NCBI GenBank assembly: GCA_002719955.1
Contig: PBFW01000007.1
Span: forward strand, 3,724-67,723
DNA: 64,000 nucleotides
Reading direction: 5' to 3'
Source: Deltaproteobacteria bacterium
GTDB taxonomy: Bacteria > Myxococcota_A > UBA9160 > UBA4427
The notes below the pieces were generated by a model, which saw only the letters and a list, made by a program, of their open reading frames with translations, was not told where the DNA came from and made no database searches. The translations under genes were made by a program, and so were the position numbers. Shown here piece after piece: positions 1 through 8,865 of this stretch. Position 1 is the stretch's first letter; every line of letters starts with the position of its first letter.

Positions 1-774
1 TGCGCTCCCATCGAATGCTCCGCCCCACCTGCTGGCCTGAAACGGGCTGGTGATCGTTTCGCTCCACTCCGACACGTTCCCACCCTGGTCGAAGGTCCCG
101 TAGGGGCTCTCCGAATTCGTGTAGCTACCTACGGACGTCAGACTGCCCACGGCGTTGCCGCAGTTCGCCGTATTTGGTGTCGCCCCGCCTGCGGCGCAGC
201 CGGATTGAAGGTTCGAGTTCGCCGGGAAGTCTAAGAAGCTCGTGGAGAGCGCATCGTAGTACGCCGCCTTGTACCACTCGTCGTCGTTAGGCACGAACAC
301 CGCGGCTCCGGGCTTGCGCGGGCCCGGACTCGTTGCGAGGAGCAGATAGGCGCCATCTTCCGTCGTCGTAAAATCCGCGGGCCCCGTCGGCTGACCATTG
401 TGGAGCCAGTTGGCGAAGCGCAGGGAATCGCCCCAGCTGACGTAGTTGACGGGCCTGTTTTCCCGCCCGGTGACTGCGCTGTAGGTGAAATTCCCGGAAA
501 TGCCGCTCTGGGTGATGCCTCCGGTGCCCCCGCCCATGAGTGGGTCGTAGAGGTCGTGCTGGTTCGTGGCCCCGACACTGTTCAGGAATTCCGCATACTG
601 GGAGTTCGTGACCTCGTATTTCGAGATCCGATACGAATACGACACAGCGCCGTAACCGGTGGTGTCCGCGGTATTGCCCGGATTGCCGACGTTGACCCAG
701 TCGATGGTGACCGCGGAGGAGCTGCTGGCGAGGACGAGGCTGAAAAGCACAGAACCAAGAAGAGAAAGCCGCAT
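1..774 (-). CDS. Secreted FGE-sulfatase-domain protein, C-terminus cut by window edge
   Basis: The frame starts at an ATG at 774 and stays open to base 1, so only the N-terminal ~258 residues are visible. Residues 1-21 form a signal peptide (MRLSLLGSVLFSLVLASSSS, then Ala-Val). The mature part has formylglycine-generating-enzyme/SUMF1 hallmarks: YRISKYEVTNSQYAEFLN, RPVNYVSWGDSLRFANWL, FVPNDDEWYKAAYYD, and near the edge YGTFDQGGNVSEW. Secreted SUMF1-like proteins of this kind often end in a PEP-CTERM-type sorting signal, but that end lies outside the window. Whether it is a true sulfatase-activating enzyme cannot be judged, because the catalytic cysteine region is missing. Structural or binding use of the fold is at least as likely. 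A Cys-type sulfatase does lie at 39284-41074. Confidence 0.85.
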   Translation of the reverse strand, partial: MRLSLLGSVLFSLVLASSSSAVTIDWVNVGNPGNTADTTGYGAVSYSYRISKYEVTNSQYAEFLNSVGATNQHDLYDPLMGGGTGGITQSGISGNFTYSAVTGRENRPVNYVSWGDSLRFANWLHNGQPTGPADFTTTEDGAYLLLATSPGPRKPGAAVFVPNDDEWYKAAYYDALSTSFLDFPANSNLQSGCAAGGATPNTANCGNAVGSLTSVGSYTNSESPYGTFDQGGNVSEWSETITSPFQASRWGGAFDGSA

Positions 775-1079
775 GGGATTCCTTTCGGATCCCCCTTCGG
801 AGGCCTCCCAGCATGGAAGTTCCGATCGAGGGGCAACGGGCGAAACGCCTTGGCCGAGGGCCGCTGCAGCGCCCGAAGGCGCTACGTGGCGCGGGGTCCT
901 CTTCGCTGGTTCCGTCCGTTCTGCCTTGTGAGTGCCGGTTAGATGCGTGTAGGTGATACGCTGAGCGGGAAATAATGGGAATAACCCCGTGAAAACGATC
1001 CCTTAGCCCGCCCAAGCCCCTCACCCACATCACGGCGGAAGACGCAGGGATTCCTCGGTCAGGCCCCCGAGGTGATGCC

Positions 1080-1385
1080 CGTCCCACCCGCTGGAGAGAA
1101 TGTCCGACGGGTGTCGAGCCCGATTCGGAGACACCGACGTCGACGGAAGTCTCTCCTGCAGTGGCGCCCGTGAGCGCCGAGAAGGTCCCCTCATAGGAGA
1201 TGAACTCGAACAGGTCACCCCCAGTAGGTCGATCAGCGCGAGTCCGTCCGGCGATCCGTTCTGCATGCCGGCGAGATCGAATGACAGCGCGCCGGTACAG
1301 CCTTCCTGGAGAGGGATCACCCCCGATAGTGAGACGCGCTGGCGTAAACCGCGCCGTTGGCACCGTTGTAGCCGATGGCCGGCCT
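1080..1385 (-). pseudogene. Frameshifted lamin-tail-domain (LTD) protein remnant
   Basis: Three consecutive pieces of one lamin-tail-type domain lie in three reading frames. Reading leftward on the minus strand: GYNGANGAVYAS near 1345-1380; then VSLSGVIPLQEG ... MQNGSPDGLALIDLLG down to about 1222; then FEFISYEGTF ... TSVDVGVSESGSTPVGHSLQ down to about 1090. The order and the phrases NGSPDGLALID and FISYEGTF are typical of LTD repeats in secreted ExeM/NucH-like and PEP-CTERM-type proteins. At least two frameshifts are needed, and no start, signal peptide or C-terminus survives. From 775 to 1080 and 1386 to 1441 I see no other gene. Confidence 0.65.
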
Positions 1386-1441
1386 CGCGATACTGGGTCC
1401 AGTCTCTGAGTTAGCCTTTTGGGCTGATCGGAGCCGCTCAC

Positions 1442-3472
1442 TCACGACCCGGGTCGCAGCAGCTCCTCTGCTGAAATCTTCGATGCAGCCCAGATGCTGC
1501 CATTCGGTGTGAAGTGCAACTTATCCCTTTGAATGAACGTCGGATGTCCGTCGTCCGCCGCGGCAGCGACCATGCAACCGCTAGCGACGCATTGTTTGTC
1601 GATCAGAGAAATGTATCCAGCGCCCAGGCGTGCAGCGATCTCCCGAAGTTCTTCCTCCATCTCGAATACGGCCTCCACGACCCCCTCGATCGGCAATCGG
1701 AAAGCCGGCAGATCACGCTCGCCCGCAGCCAGTTGCAGATGCACGCGCCCGGGCCCATGACGCGCGCCGATGAACGTGGCCGTCGCTGTATTGAATGTCA
1801 CCGGGGGTCCAACCACGACGACACCTACTCCACGGTTCTGTATGCGCTCGATCAGCCTCCCTCCCCACGGCAATAGCGCGCGCTTCTCCCAGCGCGTAGC
1901 AACGACGACTGAATCGAGCTGATCCGCATGCTTGGGTAACCAATCACGAAGGATGTATTGATGAAGGTCGCGACAATTGCCGGGGGACGCCATGGCCTTT
2001 GCGCCTCTACATTTCGCGACGGTCGCTTGCAGAAGGTTCAATTCGTCTCCATGAATGGTCTGGAGCCCGTGCATGAGATGTGCCGCCGTGCTGTCACCGA
2101 ACACCAGCACATTGGGACGCTCCGGATCCAGGCGCAGGCAACTCTCCCTGTCGTACTCGTGAAAGTCATGCTCATTGCCAAAGGATCCGCCGAAATAGCA
2201 CTTACCTTGGCCCCACGTAGCTACGTCCTCCGCCGTCACCCGGTCTCCCTCTCGCAGCAATGACCTGTATGCCTCGGGGTAGCGACCCGGGATTCCCCCG
2301 CTCTGCACTGCGAACAAAGAGAACGTGCCTACACAAAGCGTCGCGAGAGCGGTTCCCGTAACGAAGCGATTCGCAGGAAGCCCCGGCTGGCCCTCCTTTC
2401 GGTAGCGAAACCTTCTTTCGACATGACGGTTGAGCAGTGCTGCCAGCCCGAAGGACAGCAACAGCAGCAAGCACCGGTCCCCCCAGTCGAGTGGTTCGAT
2501 CTTCAGCTGCTTATAAAAAACGATCAACGGCCAGTGCACGAGATAGAGCGAGTAGGAGATCTTGCCGATCTGGACGGACACTGAGTTGCTCAGGACGAAG
2601 CCCAGGCGTGGAGTGTTGCCCGCCCACAGGGCCAGCGCTGTTCCGCAGCATGGAACCAAAGCGCGCATGCCTGGGAACACTGTCTGTGCGTCGAATGAGG
2701 CCGCGCTCCAAGCGACCGCGCCCAGACCGATGGCCAGGCACATGTCGCGCAAGCCAACCGACCGCTCGCTGCTCGATGGCACCCAGACGAGCAGAGCCCC
2801 GATCGCAAACTCGCAGACTCTCGCGGGAGCTAGAAAGAACGCGAGAGAGGTGTCGCCGCCGAGCGCCCACTGCGCCCAAGCGAGGCTCGCAAGAGCCAGT
2901 GCCAGGATGCATCCCGGCAGCCGCCATCCGCCGCCCCATCTCATGAGGAGCCAGATCAGACCCGGCCACACCAGATAGAACTGCTCCTCCACACTGAGCG
3001 ACCACATATGAAGCAGCGGCCTGAGGCCCGCCGCCTCGTCGAAATAGCTGGTGGTGAGCCAGAACTTGATATTTGCCAACGAGAAAGTCGCAAAGAGCGC
3101 GCTGGCACCCAGCCGCGAGTAGGCGCCGGGCGTGAGCATCAGAAAGCCGGCGAATAGAACCAGCCCGATGGTGACCAACAACGCTGGGAAGAGCCGGCGA
3201 ATCCGACGGCCGAAGAAGCGGGCGAACGTGAAATCGCCCGCTTCCACATCCTCGCGCAACAGGCGCGTGATCAGATATCCGCTGATCACGAAGAAGACGT
3301 CGACGCCAACATAGCCACCACTGAACTGGCTCACGTCCAGGTGAAACATCAGGATGATCAGGACAGCAACGGCGCGAAGGCCGTCGATCTCGGGCCGGTA
3401 GGCAAGCTTGCTCAAGGCAAGGATTGTACGCTCGCGCTTCGTTCGTGTCACGGAACGAAGTGTCAGAGCCAC
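1442..3472 (-). CDS. OafA-like membrane O-acyltransferase with C-terminal SGNH domain
   Basis: This 676-residue protein has the acyltransferase-3 plus SGNH two-domain architecture. Residues ~25-400 carry the membrane acyltransferase: YRPEIDGLRAVAV with the usual Arg, the catalytic-type histidine in MFHLDVSQFSGGYVGVDVFF, and about ten hydrophobic helices. The C-terminal part holds an SGNH hydrolase-like domain with VLVFGDSTAAHLMHG and a late Asp/His pair in DKLHFTPNGS. Known members O-acetylate or O-acylate O-antigen, EPS or peptidoglycan sugars across the inner membrane. It is divergent from the plus-strand glycan genes starting at 3733, so it probably decorates their product. The start is uncertain: the conserved domain begins about 23 residues in, and a shorter start is possible. 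Confidence 0.92.
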   Translation of the reverse strand: MALTLRSVTRTKRERTILALSKLAYRPEIDGLRAVAVLIILMFHLDVSQFSGGYVGVDVFFVISGYLITRLLREDVEAGDFTFARFFGRRIRRLFPALLVTIGLVLFAGFLMLTPGAYSRLGASALFATFSLANIKFWLTTSYFDEAAGLRPLLHMWSLSVEEQFYLVWPGLIWLLMRWGGGWRLPGCILALALASLAWAQWALGGDTSLAFFLAPARVCEFAIGALLVWVPSSSERSVGLRDMCLAIGLGAVAWSAASFDAQTVFPGMRALVPCCGTALALWAGNTPRLGFVLSNSVSVQIGKISYSLYLVHWPLIVFYKQLKIEPLDWGDRCLLLLLSFGLAALLNRHVERRFRYRKEGQPGLPANRFVTGTALATLCVGTFSLFAVQSGGIPGRYPEAYRSLLREGDRVTAEDVATWGQGKCYFGGSFGNEHDFHEYDRESCLRLDPERPNVLVFGDSTAAHLMHGLQTIHGDELNLLQATVAKCRGAKAMASPGNCRDLHQYILRDWLPKHADQLDSVVVATRWEKRALLPWGGRLIERIQNRGVGVVVVGPPVTFNTATATFIGARHGPGRVHLQLAAGERDLPAFRLPIEGVVEAVFEMEEELREIAARLGAGYISLIDKQCVASGCMVAAAADDGHPTFIQRDKLHFTPNGSIWAASKISAEELLRPGS

Positions 3473-3732
3473 CCTGCGGCCCAGGAATCTCGTCGCAGAC
3501 GGGAACTCCAGCCTGCTACACCCGAGCTATGCTCGGATGCGATGGAAGAAGCGAGATCAAATCTACTCCCGGGAGTAGCTCGAAGTGTCCACCTCCCGCG
3601 ACGAGGATCAACGAGCGGTTTGGCCCGAGAGCATGACCGTGGTATTCCCGGCAACTTGAAAGCATCGGACCAAGCTCGAGCTGCCGCGGGTCGCGGACCG
3701 GTTGCTCACGATCGCACGGGGAACGGAAGGCC

Positions 3733-4707
3733 TTGAGAACGCTCAAATGGGTCGTACGGATCGGAACGTCAGCGCTGATCCTCGGAGCTCTCGTCCGCGT
3801 AGTCGGATGGGAGCGCATCGCCGGAGCGCTCTCTGGAATCGACCCGCGTTGGATCCTGCTTTTCTATGGGCTCTCGTTGGTTACGCGGACGATTCACGCT
3901 TTGCAGATGACACAGGTGCTTCGTTCGGTCAGCGTCGATGTCGGTCCGATTCGCGTGTTTCTCGCCAACTCCTTGGCGATTCTCTATTCGCTGGTCACAC
4001 CGGGTGACATGATCGCGAGCGCAGCAAAGTGGGGAGATCTCTCGGCAGCGAGCGGAAAGCGCTCGGTGGTCTTGAACGCGATGATCTACAACCGGTTGAC
4101 CCTGCTTCTGGTCTCTCTCGTGATCGGGTCTGTTGCGTTATTCTGGGAGAACCCCTTTTTCGATTCGCGGCTTCACATGGCGATTGCCTTTTCGGCTCTG
4201 GCTGTGGCACTCCTCACCTTCGCGATCTTCAGCTCCCACGCGAGTTCCTATGTCGGTGTGGTGCTAGCCGGCATCGCCGCCCGGCTTCCCCCTGGGATCG
4301 GGAGCCGCGTGGATATGGTCGCAACTTCGCTGCGGCTCTTTCAAGAGATGCCCACACGGCGGCATGCGACCGTGTTGGCGATCGCAACGCTCGGCTCGCT
4401 GACCTCGGCGATCGGTATGTACATCGCCACCTTGGCGCTGGAAGTCGAGATCCCATTCGGTGTGATTCTGTGGACGCAGCCGGCATTGCTGATTGCGCGT
4501 CAACTCCCAATCACGATCAGCAACCTCGGAATCCGTGAAGGCCTGCTGATCTACGTCTTCGGGCTCTACGGAGTTCCCTCCGAACTTGCTTTTAGCGTCG
4601 GTATTCTCTCGTTTTCGGGCCTGATTCTGGTTGCAATCGTCGGGCTGTTCTACCAGCTTGCGTTGGTTCTGGGATGGGCGACATGGAGCAATCGCGAGGT
4701 TGGCTGA
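3733..4707 (+). CDS. Flippase-like LPG-synthase-TM family membrane protein
   Basis: A 324-residue polytopic protein starting at TTG 3733, with GGAAGG just upstream. It has about eight hydrophobic segments and the family signatures NSLAILYSLVTPGDMIASA, then IYNRLTLLLVSLVIG and, near the end, ITISNLGIREGLLIY. The family (lysylphosphatidylglycerol synthase TM region, COG0392/UPF0104) includes MprF flippase domains and many members of unknown function inside polysaccharide clusters. It lacks the soluble aminoacyltransferase domain of MprF. It leads a plus-strand series followed at once by two glycosyltransferases, which favours a role in moving or channelling a lipid-linked glycan intermediate (inference). 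A second member of this family ends the operon at 16517. Confidence 0.85.
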   Translation: MRTLKWVVRIGTSALILGALVRVVGWERIAGALSGIDPRWILLFYGLSLVTRTIHALQMTQVLRSVSVDVGPIRVFLANSLAILYSLVTPGDMIASAAKWGDLSAASGKRSVVLNAMIYNRLTLLLVSLVIGSVALFWENPFFDSRLHMAIAFSALAVALLTFAIFSSHASSYVGVVLAGIAARLPPGIGSRVDMVATSLRLFQEMPTRRHATVLAIATLGSLTSAIGMYIATLALEVEIPFGVILWTQPALLIARQLPITISNLGIREGLLIYVFGLYGVPSELAFSVGILSFSGLILVAIVGLFYQLALVLGWATWSNREVG

Positions 4708-4750
4708 AACTCGAAAGCCACCTCGCCTATCTGGGGCGAAGGAACGACCC

Positions 4751-5881
4751 TTGCGAATCCTGATCCTGTGTCACGAATACCCACCGATCGGAGGTGGAGC
4801 GGCCGCCGTGGTGGCCGCTCTGGCAAAGGAGTATCGGCGCCGCGAAAATGATGTCGTCGTCGTGACGATGGGCTTCGGGGATCTCGTATCGCATGAATCG
4901 GCCGAAGGGATCGTTCTTCATCGGGTCCCGTGCAGCCGGCGCCGCAAGGAAATGGCTTCACCGCTGGAGGGGTTGTATTGGGCGGCACGGTGCCTTCCGC
5001 TGGTGCGCTCGCTTCACGAGGAGCGACCCTTTGATGCGGTCCACGCCCATTTCATCATGCCAGCGGGAATCGTCGCAGACTGCTTCAGGCGGAGCTGCGG
5101 AGTTTCGTTCATCGTTACGCCCCATGGTTCAGATGTTCCCGGCTACAACCGCGAGAGACTGAGGGCCGTTCACCATCTGGTGCGCCCCTGGTGGAGGCGG
5201 ATCTGCAGGAACGCCGCGCGCGTCACGAGTCCATCCCACAGCCTTCTGGCGCTCATCGAACGAAGCGCGGGAGAGTGCAAGGGGCAGGTCGTACCGAACG
5301 GTCTCGAAACTGGGCGGTTTCCGGAACGCCCGAAGGAAAAACGAATCCTTCTGTGTAGCCGTCTCGTCGAGCGAAAGGGTTTTCATGTCTTCCTCGAAGC
5401 GATCCAAGATCTGGACCTTCAAGGCTGGGAGATCGATCTGGTCGGCGATGGACCCATGCGGGCACGTCTCGAGCAGCTTGCCGACCTTTGCCGGATTCCA
5501 GTTCACATGCACGGATGGATCGACAATGACGACCCACGGCTGGCCGCTCTCTACGCACGGGCTCTGGTCTTCGTCTTCCCGTCCGAATGGGAGAATTTCT
5601 CGATCGCATTGCTCGAGGCGATGGACGCCGAATGTGCGGTCATCACGACCGATATAGAGGGCAATCGCGAAGTGGTGGGGGACACCGGCTTGCTGGTTAC
5701 GCCAGGAGATAGAGACTCCATGAGGTCGGCGCTCGTACGAATTGTGGACAGCTTCGACGAGTGTCGGGAACTGGGGCGACGCGCGGGACGGCGGGTCAGA
5801 GAGAATTTCGACTGGCGCCTGATCGGCCACACCTATTTGAAGTTGTTGACTGATCCAGGAGGAGACGAAGAATCTGCATGA
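4751..5881 (+). CDS. GT4-family glycosyltransferase
   Basis: A retaining GT-B glycosyltransferase of about 376 residues. I place the start at TTG 4751 (LRILILCHEYPP), because the frame upstream has no conserved sequence and AAGGA lies about 8 bases before it. The N-terminal Rossmann half has the glycine loop YPPIGGGAAAV. The C-terminal half has the nucleotide-sugar motifs LLCSRLVERKGFHVFLEA and PSEWENFSIALLEAMDAE (the E-x7-E signature). It is cytoplasmic or membrane-associated and transfers a sugar to a lipid-linked acceptor; donor and acceptor cannot be read from sequence. Its stop overlaps the next start in an ATGA arrangement, so the two transferases are translationally coupled. Confidence 0.92.
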   Translation: MRILILCHEYPPIGGGAAAVVAALAKEYRRRENDVVVVTMGFGDLVSHESAEGIVLHRVPCSRRRKEMASPLEGLYWAARCLPLVRSLHEERPFDAVHAHFIMPAGIVADCFRRSCGVSFIVTPHGSDVPGYNRERLRAVHHLVRPWWRRICRNAARVTSPSHSLLALIERSAGECKGQVVPNGLETGRFPERPKEKRILLCSRLVERKGFHVFLEAIQDLDLQGWEIDLVGDGPMRARLEQLADLCRIPVHMHGWIDNDDPRLAALYARALVFVFPSEWENFSIALLEAMDAECAVITTDIEGNREVVGDTGLLVTPGDRDSMRSALVRIVDSFDECRELGRRAGRRVRENFDWRLIGHTYLKLLTDPGGDEESA

Positions 5882-6993
5882 AGATCTGCTTGATCTGCAA
5901 TCAAATCGCCGCCTGGGGAAAGATTGGCGGCTTTGGGACAAACGCCAGGCGACTGGGTGGTGCGCTCGTCGAACGCGGAGCCGAAGTGCACGCCGTTGTT
6001 CTGCGCCGTCCGGAGCAGAGGAAGGTCGAAGAGCTCGATGGAATGACTGTGCACGGTCAATCCACCCTCGAGGTCTTGCTGGCGACCGATCTCTACCGCG
6101 ATCTCGATGCCGACATCTACCACGCGCTCGAGCCGACGACCGCGGCCGCAAATGCCTTCGCGGCGACGCCGGGCCGTGTCCATCTCGTGACATCCATGGA
6201 CCCCCGGGACTCACACGATTGGCGGGTCGAGTTTCGTAATGCCACCTGGTCCAGGCGGCTCAAGACACCGCTCCAGTACTACTACGAAAACGGCCGCCGG
6301 GTGCACGCGGCGGTCCGAGCCGCTGACGGAGTCTATGTCGAAGCCGAATTCCTGCAGCAGAAGACGAGAGACCTGTACGGTCTTTCTGAAGCGCCCGGGT
6401 TGCTACCAAAGCCGGTGGCGGTTCCCGGCGGGCCCTTCGTGAAGGATGAACGTCCGCTTTGCGTGTTCCTCGGGCGTTTCGATCCGCGAAAGCGGCCGGA
6501 GTTGTTCTTCGAAGTCGTGAAACGCATGCCGGATGTGGATTTCGTGGCGATCGGCCGTGCCCACGATGCGACCTATCAGTCCCATTTGGAGCGCCACTAC
6601 TTCGACCTTCCGAACCTGACCGTCACCGGGATTCTGGACGGCTTCGCGAACCCTCAGCTGCACGAAATCTTGAGTCGGGCCTGGATTCTCGTGCACCCGG
6701 CAGCTCGCGAGGGTCTGCCGACCGCATTCCAGGAAGCCAGCGCGAGAGAAGTCGCGATACTCGCATACGTGGATCCGGGAGATTATGTCTCGAAGTTCGG
6801 ACGAGTTGCCAGTGAAGATCGGGGAGTACAGGGACTCGAGTCGGATCTGAGAGAATTGATCGACTCAGGAGCCTGGCGGGCAATGGGCGTGGCCGGACGC
6901 GAGTATAACCTGCGGCACCATTCGATACCCGTTTCGACCGAACGACATTTTCAAGTATACGAGCGTCATCTCGAACAGAAACACATCGGATAG
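5878..6993 (+). CDS. GT4-family glycosyltransferase
   Basis: A 371-residue GT-B glycosyltransferase. Its ATG at 5878 overlaps the preceding stop by four bases. The N-terminal half begins MKICLICNQIAAWGKIGGFG with the donor/acceptor-side glycine loop. The C-terminal half contains VFLGRFDPRKRPELFFEVV and the E-x7-E type signature HPAAREGLPTAFQEASARE. It acts directly after the product of the preceding gene in the same transcript. Substrates are unknown. A 161-bp gap without a gene follows before the methyltransferases, so the remaining plus-strand genes may have their own promoter. Confidence 0.9.
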   Translation: MKICLICNQIAAWGKIGGFGTNARRLGGALVERGAEVHAVVLRRPEQRKVEELDGMTVHGQSTLEVLLATDLYRDLDADIYHALEPTTAAANAFAATPGRVHLVTSMDPRDSHDWRVEFRNATWSRRLKTPLQYYYENGRRVHAAVRAADGVYVEAEFLQQKTRDLYGLSEAPGLLPKPVAVPGGPFVKDERPLCVFLGRFDPRKRPELFFEVVKRMPDVDFVAIGRAHDATYQSHLERHYFDLPNLTVTGILDGFANPQLHEILSRAWILVHPAAREGLPTAFQEASAREVAILAYVDPGDYVSKFGRVASEDRGVQGLESDLRELIDSGAWRAMGVAGREYNLRHHSIPVSTERHFQVYERHLEQKHIG

Positions 6994-7154
6994 CTTCGGA
7001 TTCGAATGACAGCGAAGGAGTCTCCACTGAGCACAATCCTACGCAGTGAGCGCGCAATCCGTTCGAGGAGCGCACGACCCCACCAGGGTTGTTATGATCC
7101 GCTTCCATGGAACACTGGACTGAATACTCTCCCGGAGTTGGAACTCTGTAAGGC

Positions 7155-8015
7155 ATGAACAACGCTCGGAGAACGCGAAGCCCGCTGAGGTGGCCACCGC
7201 TGGTTTACTGGCCAGTTCGCCTCTCTCGCCGAATCGTACCGCGCGCAATTGTCGACTGGATGCTGGACAGCGAGTTCCTGCTGCGTCCGGGGCAGGACAC
7301 CGCGAATCCAGCAGGGTCTGCGGACCTTTACGAGCAAGCGGCCAGACAAGACGGAATCGAGCTCAAGGGCTCGAGTGTGCTCGTCTTTGGTTTCGGAGGC
7401 GGTTACGGCGTTGCGCTCGAATTACTTCACCGTGGAGCATCACATGTGTTCCTGCAGGATCCATTCGCACCGATTCGCGACCGTCGAAACGAGAGGTTGC
7501 CAGCCGAGCGGATGGAACGTTTTTTCCGTCGCGCTCAGGGCGCCTGGCTTGCCGACGAAAGATGGGTCACCCTCGTGCGAGAGCCACTGCCCGAATTCGC
7601 CAAGAGGAACCCGGGCTTGGTCGACCTCGTGGTGTCGAGTTCGGTATTCGAGCACGTAGCGACTGATCGGGTGGGCGATCATATCGCCGCGAGCGCGCGC
7701 CTGAGTCGAGTCGGAGGACTGAACGTGCATCAGGTCGACCTTAGAGATCATTTCTTCCGCTATCCGTTCGAGATGTTGCACTATGGCGAACGGACATGGA
7801 ATCGATGGCTCAACGCGGATAACAACCTGAATCGGCTGCGTTTGCCCGATTTTAGGCGCATGTTTCAGCAGAACTTCTCTCAGGTGCACGTCGAACCTCA
7901 ATTGGTCTTGCGGGAGGAATTCGAAATGGCTCGCGACCGCATCCGGCCGCACTATCTCAGTGGTGACGATGACGTGGACAGTGTGGGAACCGTCCTCGTG
8001 TGTGCCCTTCGGTGA
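7155..8015 (+). CDS. Class I SAM-dependent methyltransferase
   Basis: A 286-residue protein with a Rossmann SAM-binding motif I (VLVFGFGGGYGVALELLHRG, about residues 73-92), an acidic motif II after it (LQDPFAP), and a motif IV-like segment VDLVVSSSVFEHVATD. The HEHV/FEHV signature is typical of methyltransferases that act on small molecules or sugars in glycan clusters. It lies between two glycosyltransferases and a second methyltransferase (gap 7 bp downstream). A role in O-methylating a sugar of the surface glycan is likely but inferred. No membrane segment is apparent. Confidence 0.8.
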   Translation: MNNARRTRSPLRWPPLVYWPVRLSRRIVPRAIVDWMLDSEFLLRPGQDTANPAGSADLYEQAARQDGIELKGSSVLVFGFGGGYGVALELLHRGASHVFLQDPFAPIRDRRNERLPAERMERFFRRAQGAWLADERWVTLVREPLPEFAKRNPGLVDLVVSSSVFEHVATDRVGDHIAASARLSRVGGLNVHQVDLRDHFFRYPFEMLHYGERTWNRWLNADNNLNRLRLPDFRRMFQQNFSQVHVEPQLVLREEFEMARDRIRPHYLSGDDDVDSVGTVLVCALR

Positions 8016-8022
8016 TCAGCAG

Positions 8023-8865
8023 ATGGAGAGATTCGCAACGGCTAGCTCGAACTGGAATAACTGGAAGGGACGGATTCGCGACGGCTGGGGGACAGCTCGG
8101 AGTCTATTTTCTCTTGCGCACCCGCATCTGCTCCGATTGAGACTTCTCGATTCTTCCCACTATCGGAGCTACGCGGCGCCACTATTTCAGCGTTATGTTC
8201 AATCGCTGCAGCCGAACATAGATGTAGTCGATTTCTCCACGGCTCTCGAGCTTCTGGAGATCGATCCAGAGTCGGTAGAGTGTTCTCTGCCGGTCTTGGA
8301 TGGCTATGTCGGTCTCGCTGATTGGGACCGAGTCACTCTGGCAGCGATCGCCCGAAGCAGATCGCCTTATCCGGCCTTCGAAATCGGGACCGCCGCCGGC
8401 AGCACGGCCATTCTCTTGTCACTCAATATCAATGACACGGTCTTTTCGCTGGATCTTCCGCGCGATGACACGCGAAATCAGTTTGCTCTGCCGCGGCTGT
8501 CGACCGACGACGCCGTCATAGCGGGTCGTCGGCGAGCGAGCTTGCTCGAATTTCGTCCACGCAAGAACGTGGTCTTGTTGATCGGTGACTCTGCAACGTT
8601 CGACTTCACGCCATATTACGACCGGATCGGTCTCTTCTTCATTGATGGGGCGCATAGTTACGAGTATGTGCGATCGGACACGCTCAACGCGGTGCGATGC
8701 TGTGCGGAGGGCGGCGTCATCGTCTGGGATGATTATGGTGGCAGTCGCGACGTGAGCAGGTTCCTGAATCAGCTAGCTGGCCTCGGGGTGAAGATTTACG
8801 GCGTAGAGGGGACGAAACTCGCCTTCTCCCGTGATGTGGAACGAATCAGGGAATCGATATGTTGA
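8023..8865 (+). CDS. Class I methyltransferase (Methyltransf_24 type)
   Basis: I choose ATG 8023 (MERFATAS), just after the upstream stop at 8015, giving 280 residues. The core has AFEIGTAAGSTAILLSL (motif I), VFSLDLPRDD, and IGLFFIDGAHSYEYVRSD followed by GGVIVWDDYG. This is the pattern of the Methyltransf_24/CmcI-like class, in which the acidic IDGAHSYE segment binds SAM or a metal. Members modify sugars, antibiotics or catechols. Its stop overlaps the start of the pyruvyl transferase by seven bases, so it is part of the glycan-modification operon. Confidence 0.82.
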   Translation: MERFATASSNWNNWKGRIRDGWGTARSLFSLAHPHLLRLRLLDSSHYRSYAAPLFQRYVQSLQPNIDVVDFSTALELLEIDPESVECSLPVLDGYVGLADWDRVTLAAIARSRSPYPAFEIGTAAGSTAILLSLNINDTVFSLDLPRDDTRNQFALPRLSTDDAVIAGRRRASLLEFRPRKNVVLLIGDSATFDFTPYYDRIGLFFIDGAHSYEYVRSDTLNAVRCCAEGGVIVWDDYGGSRDVSRFLNQLAGLGVKIYGVEGTKLAFSRDVERIRESIC

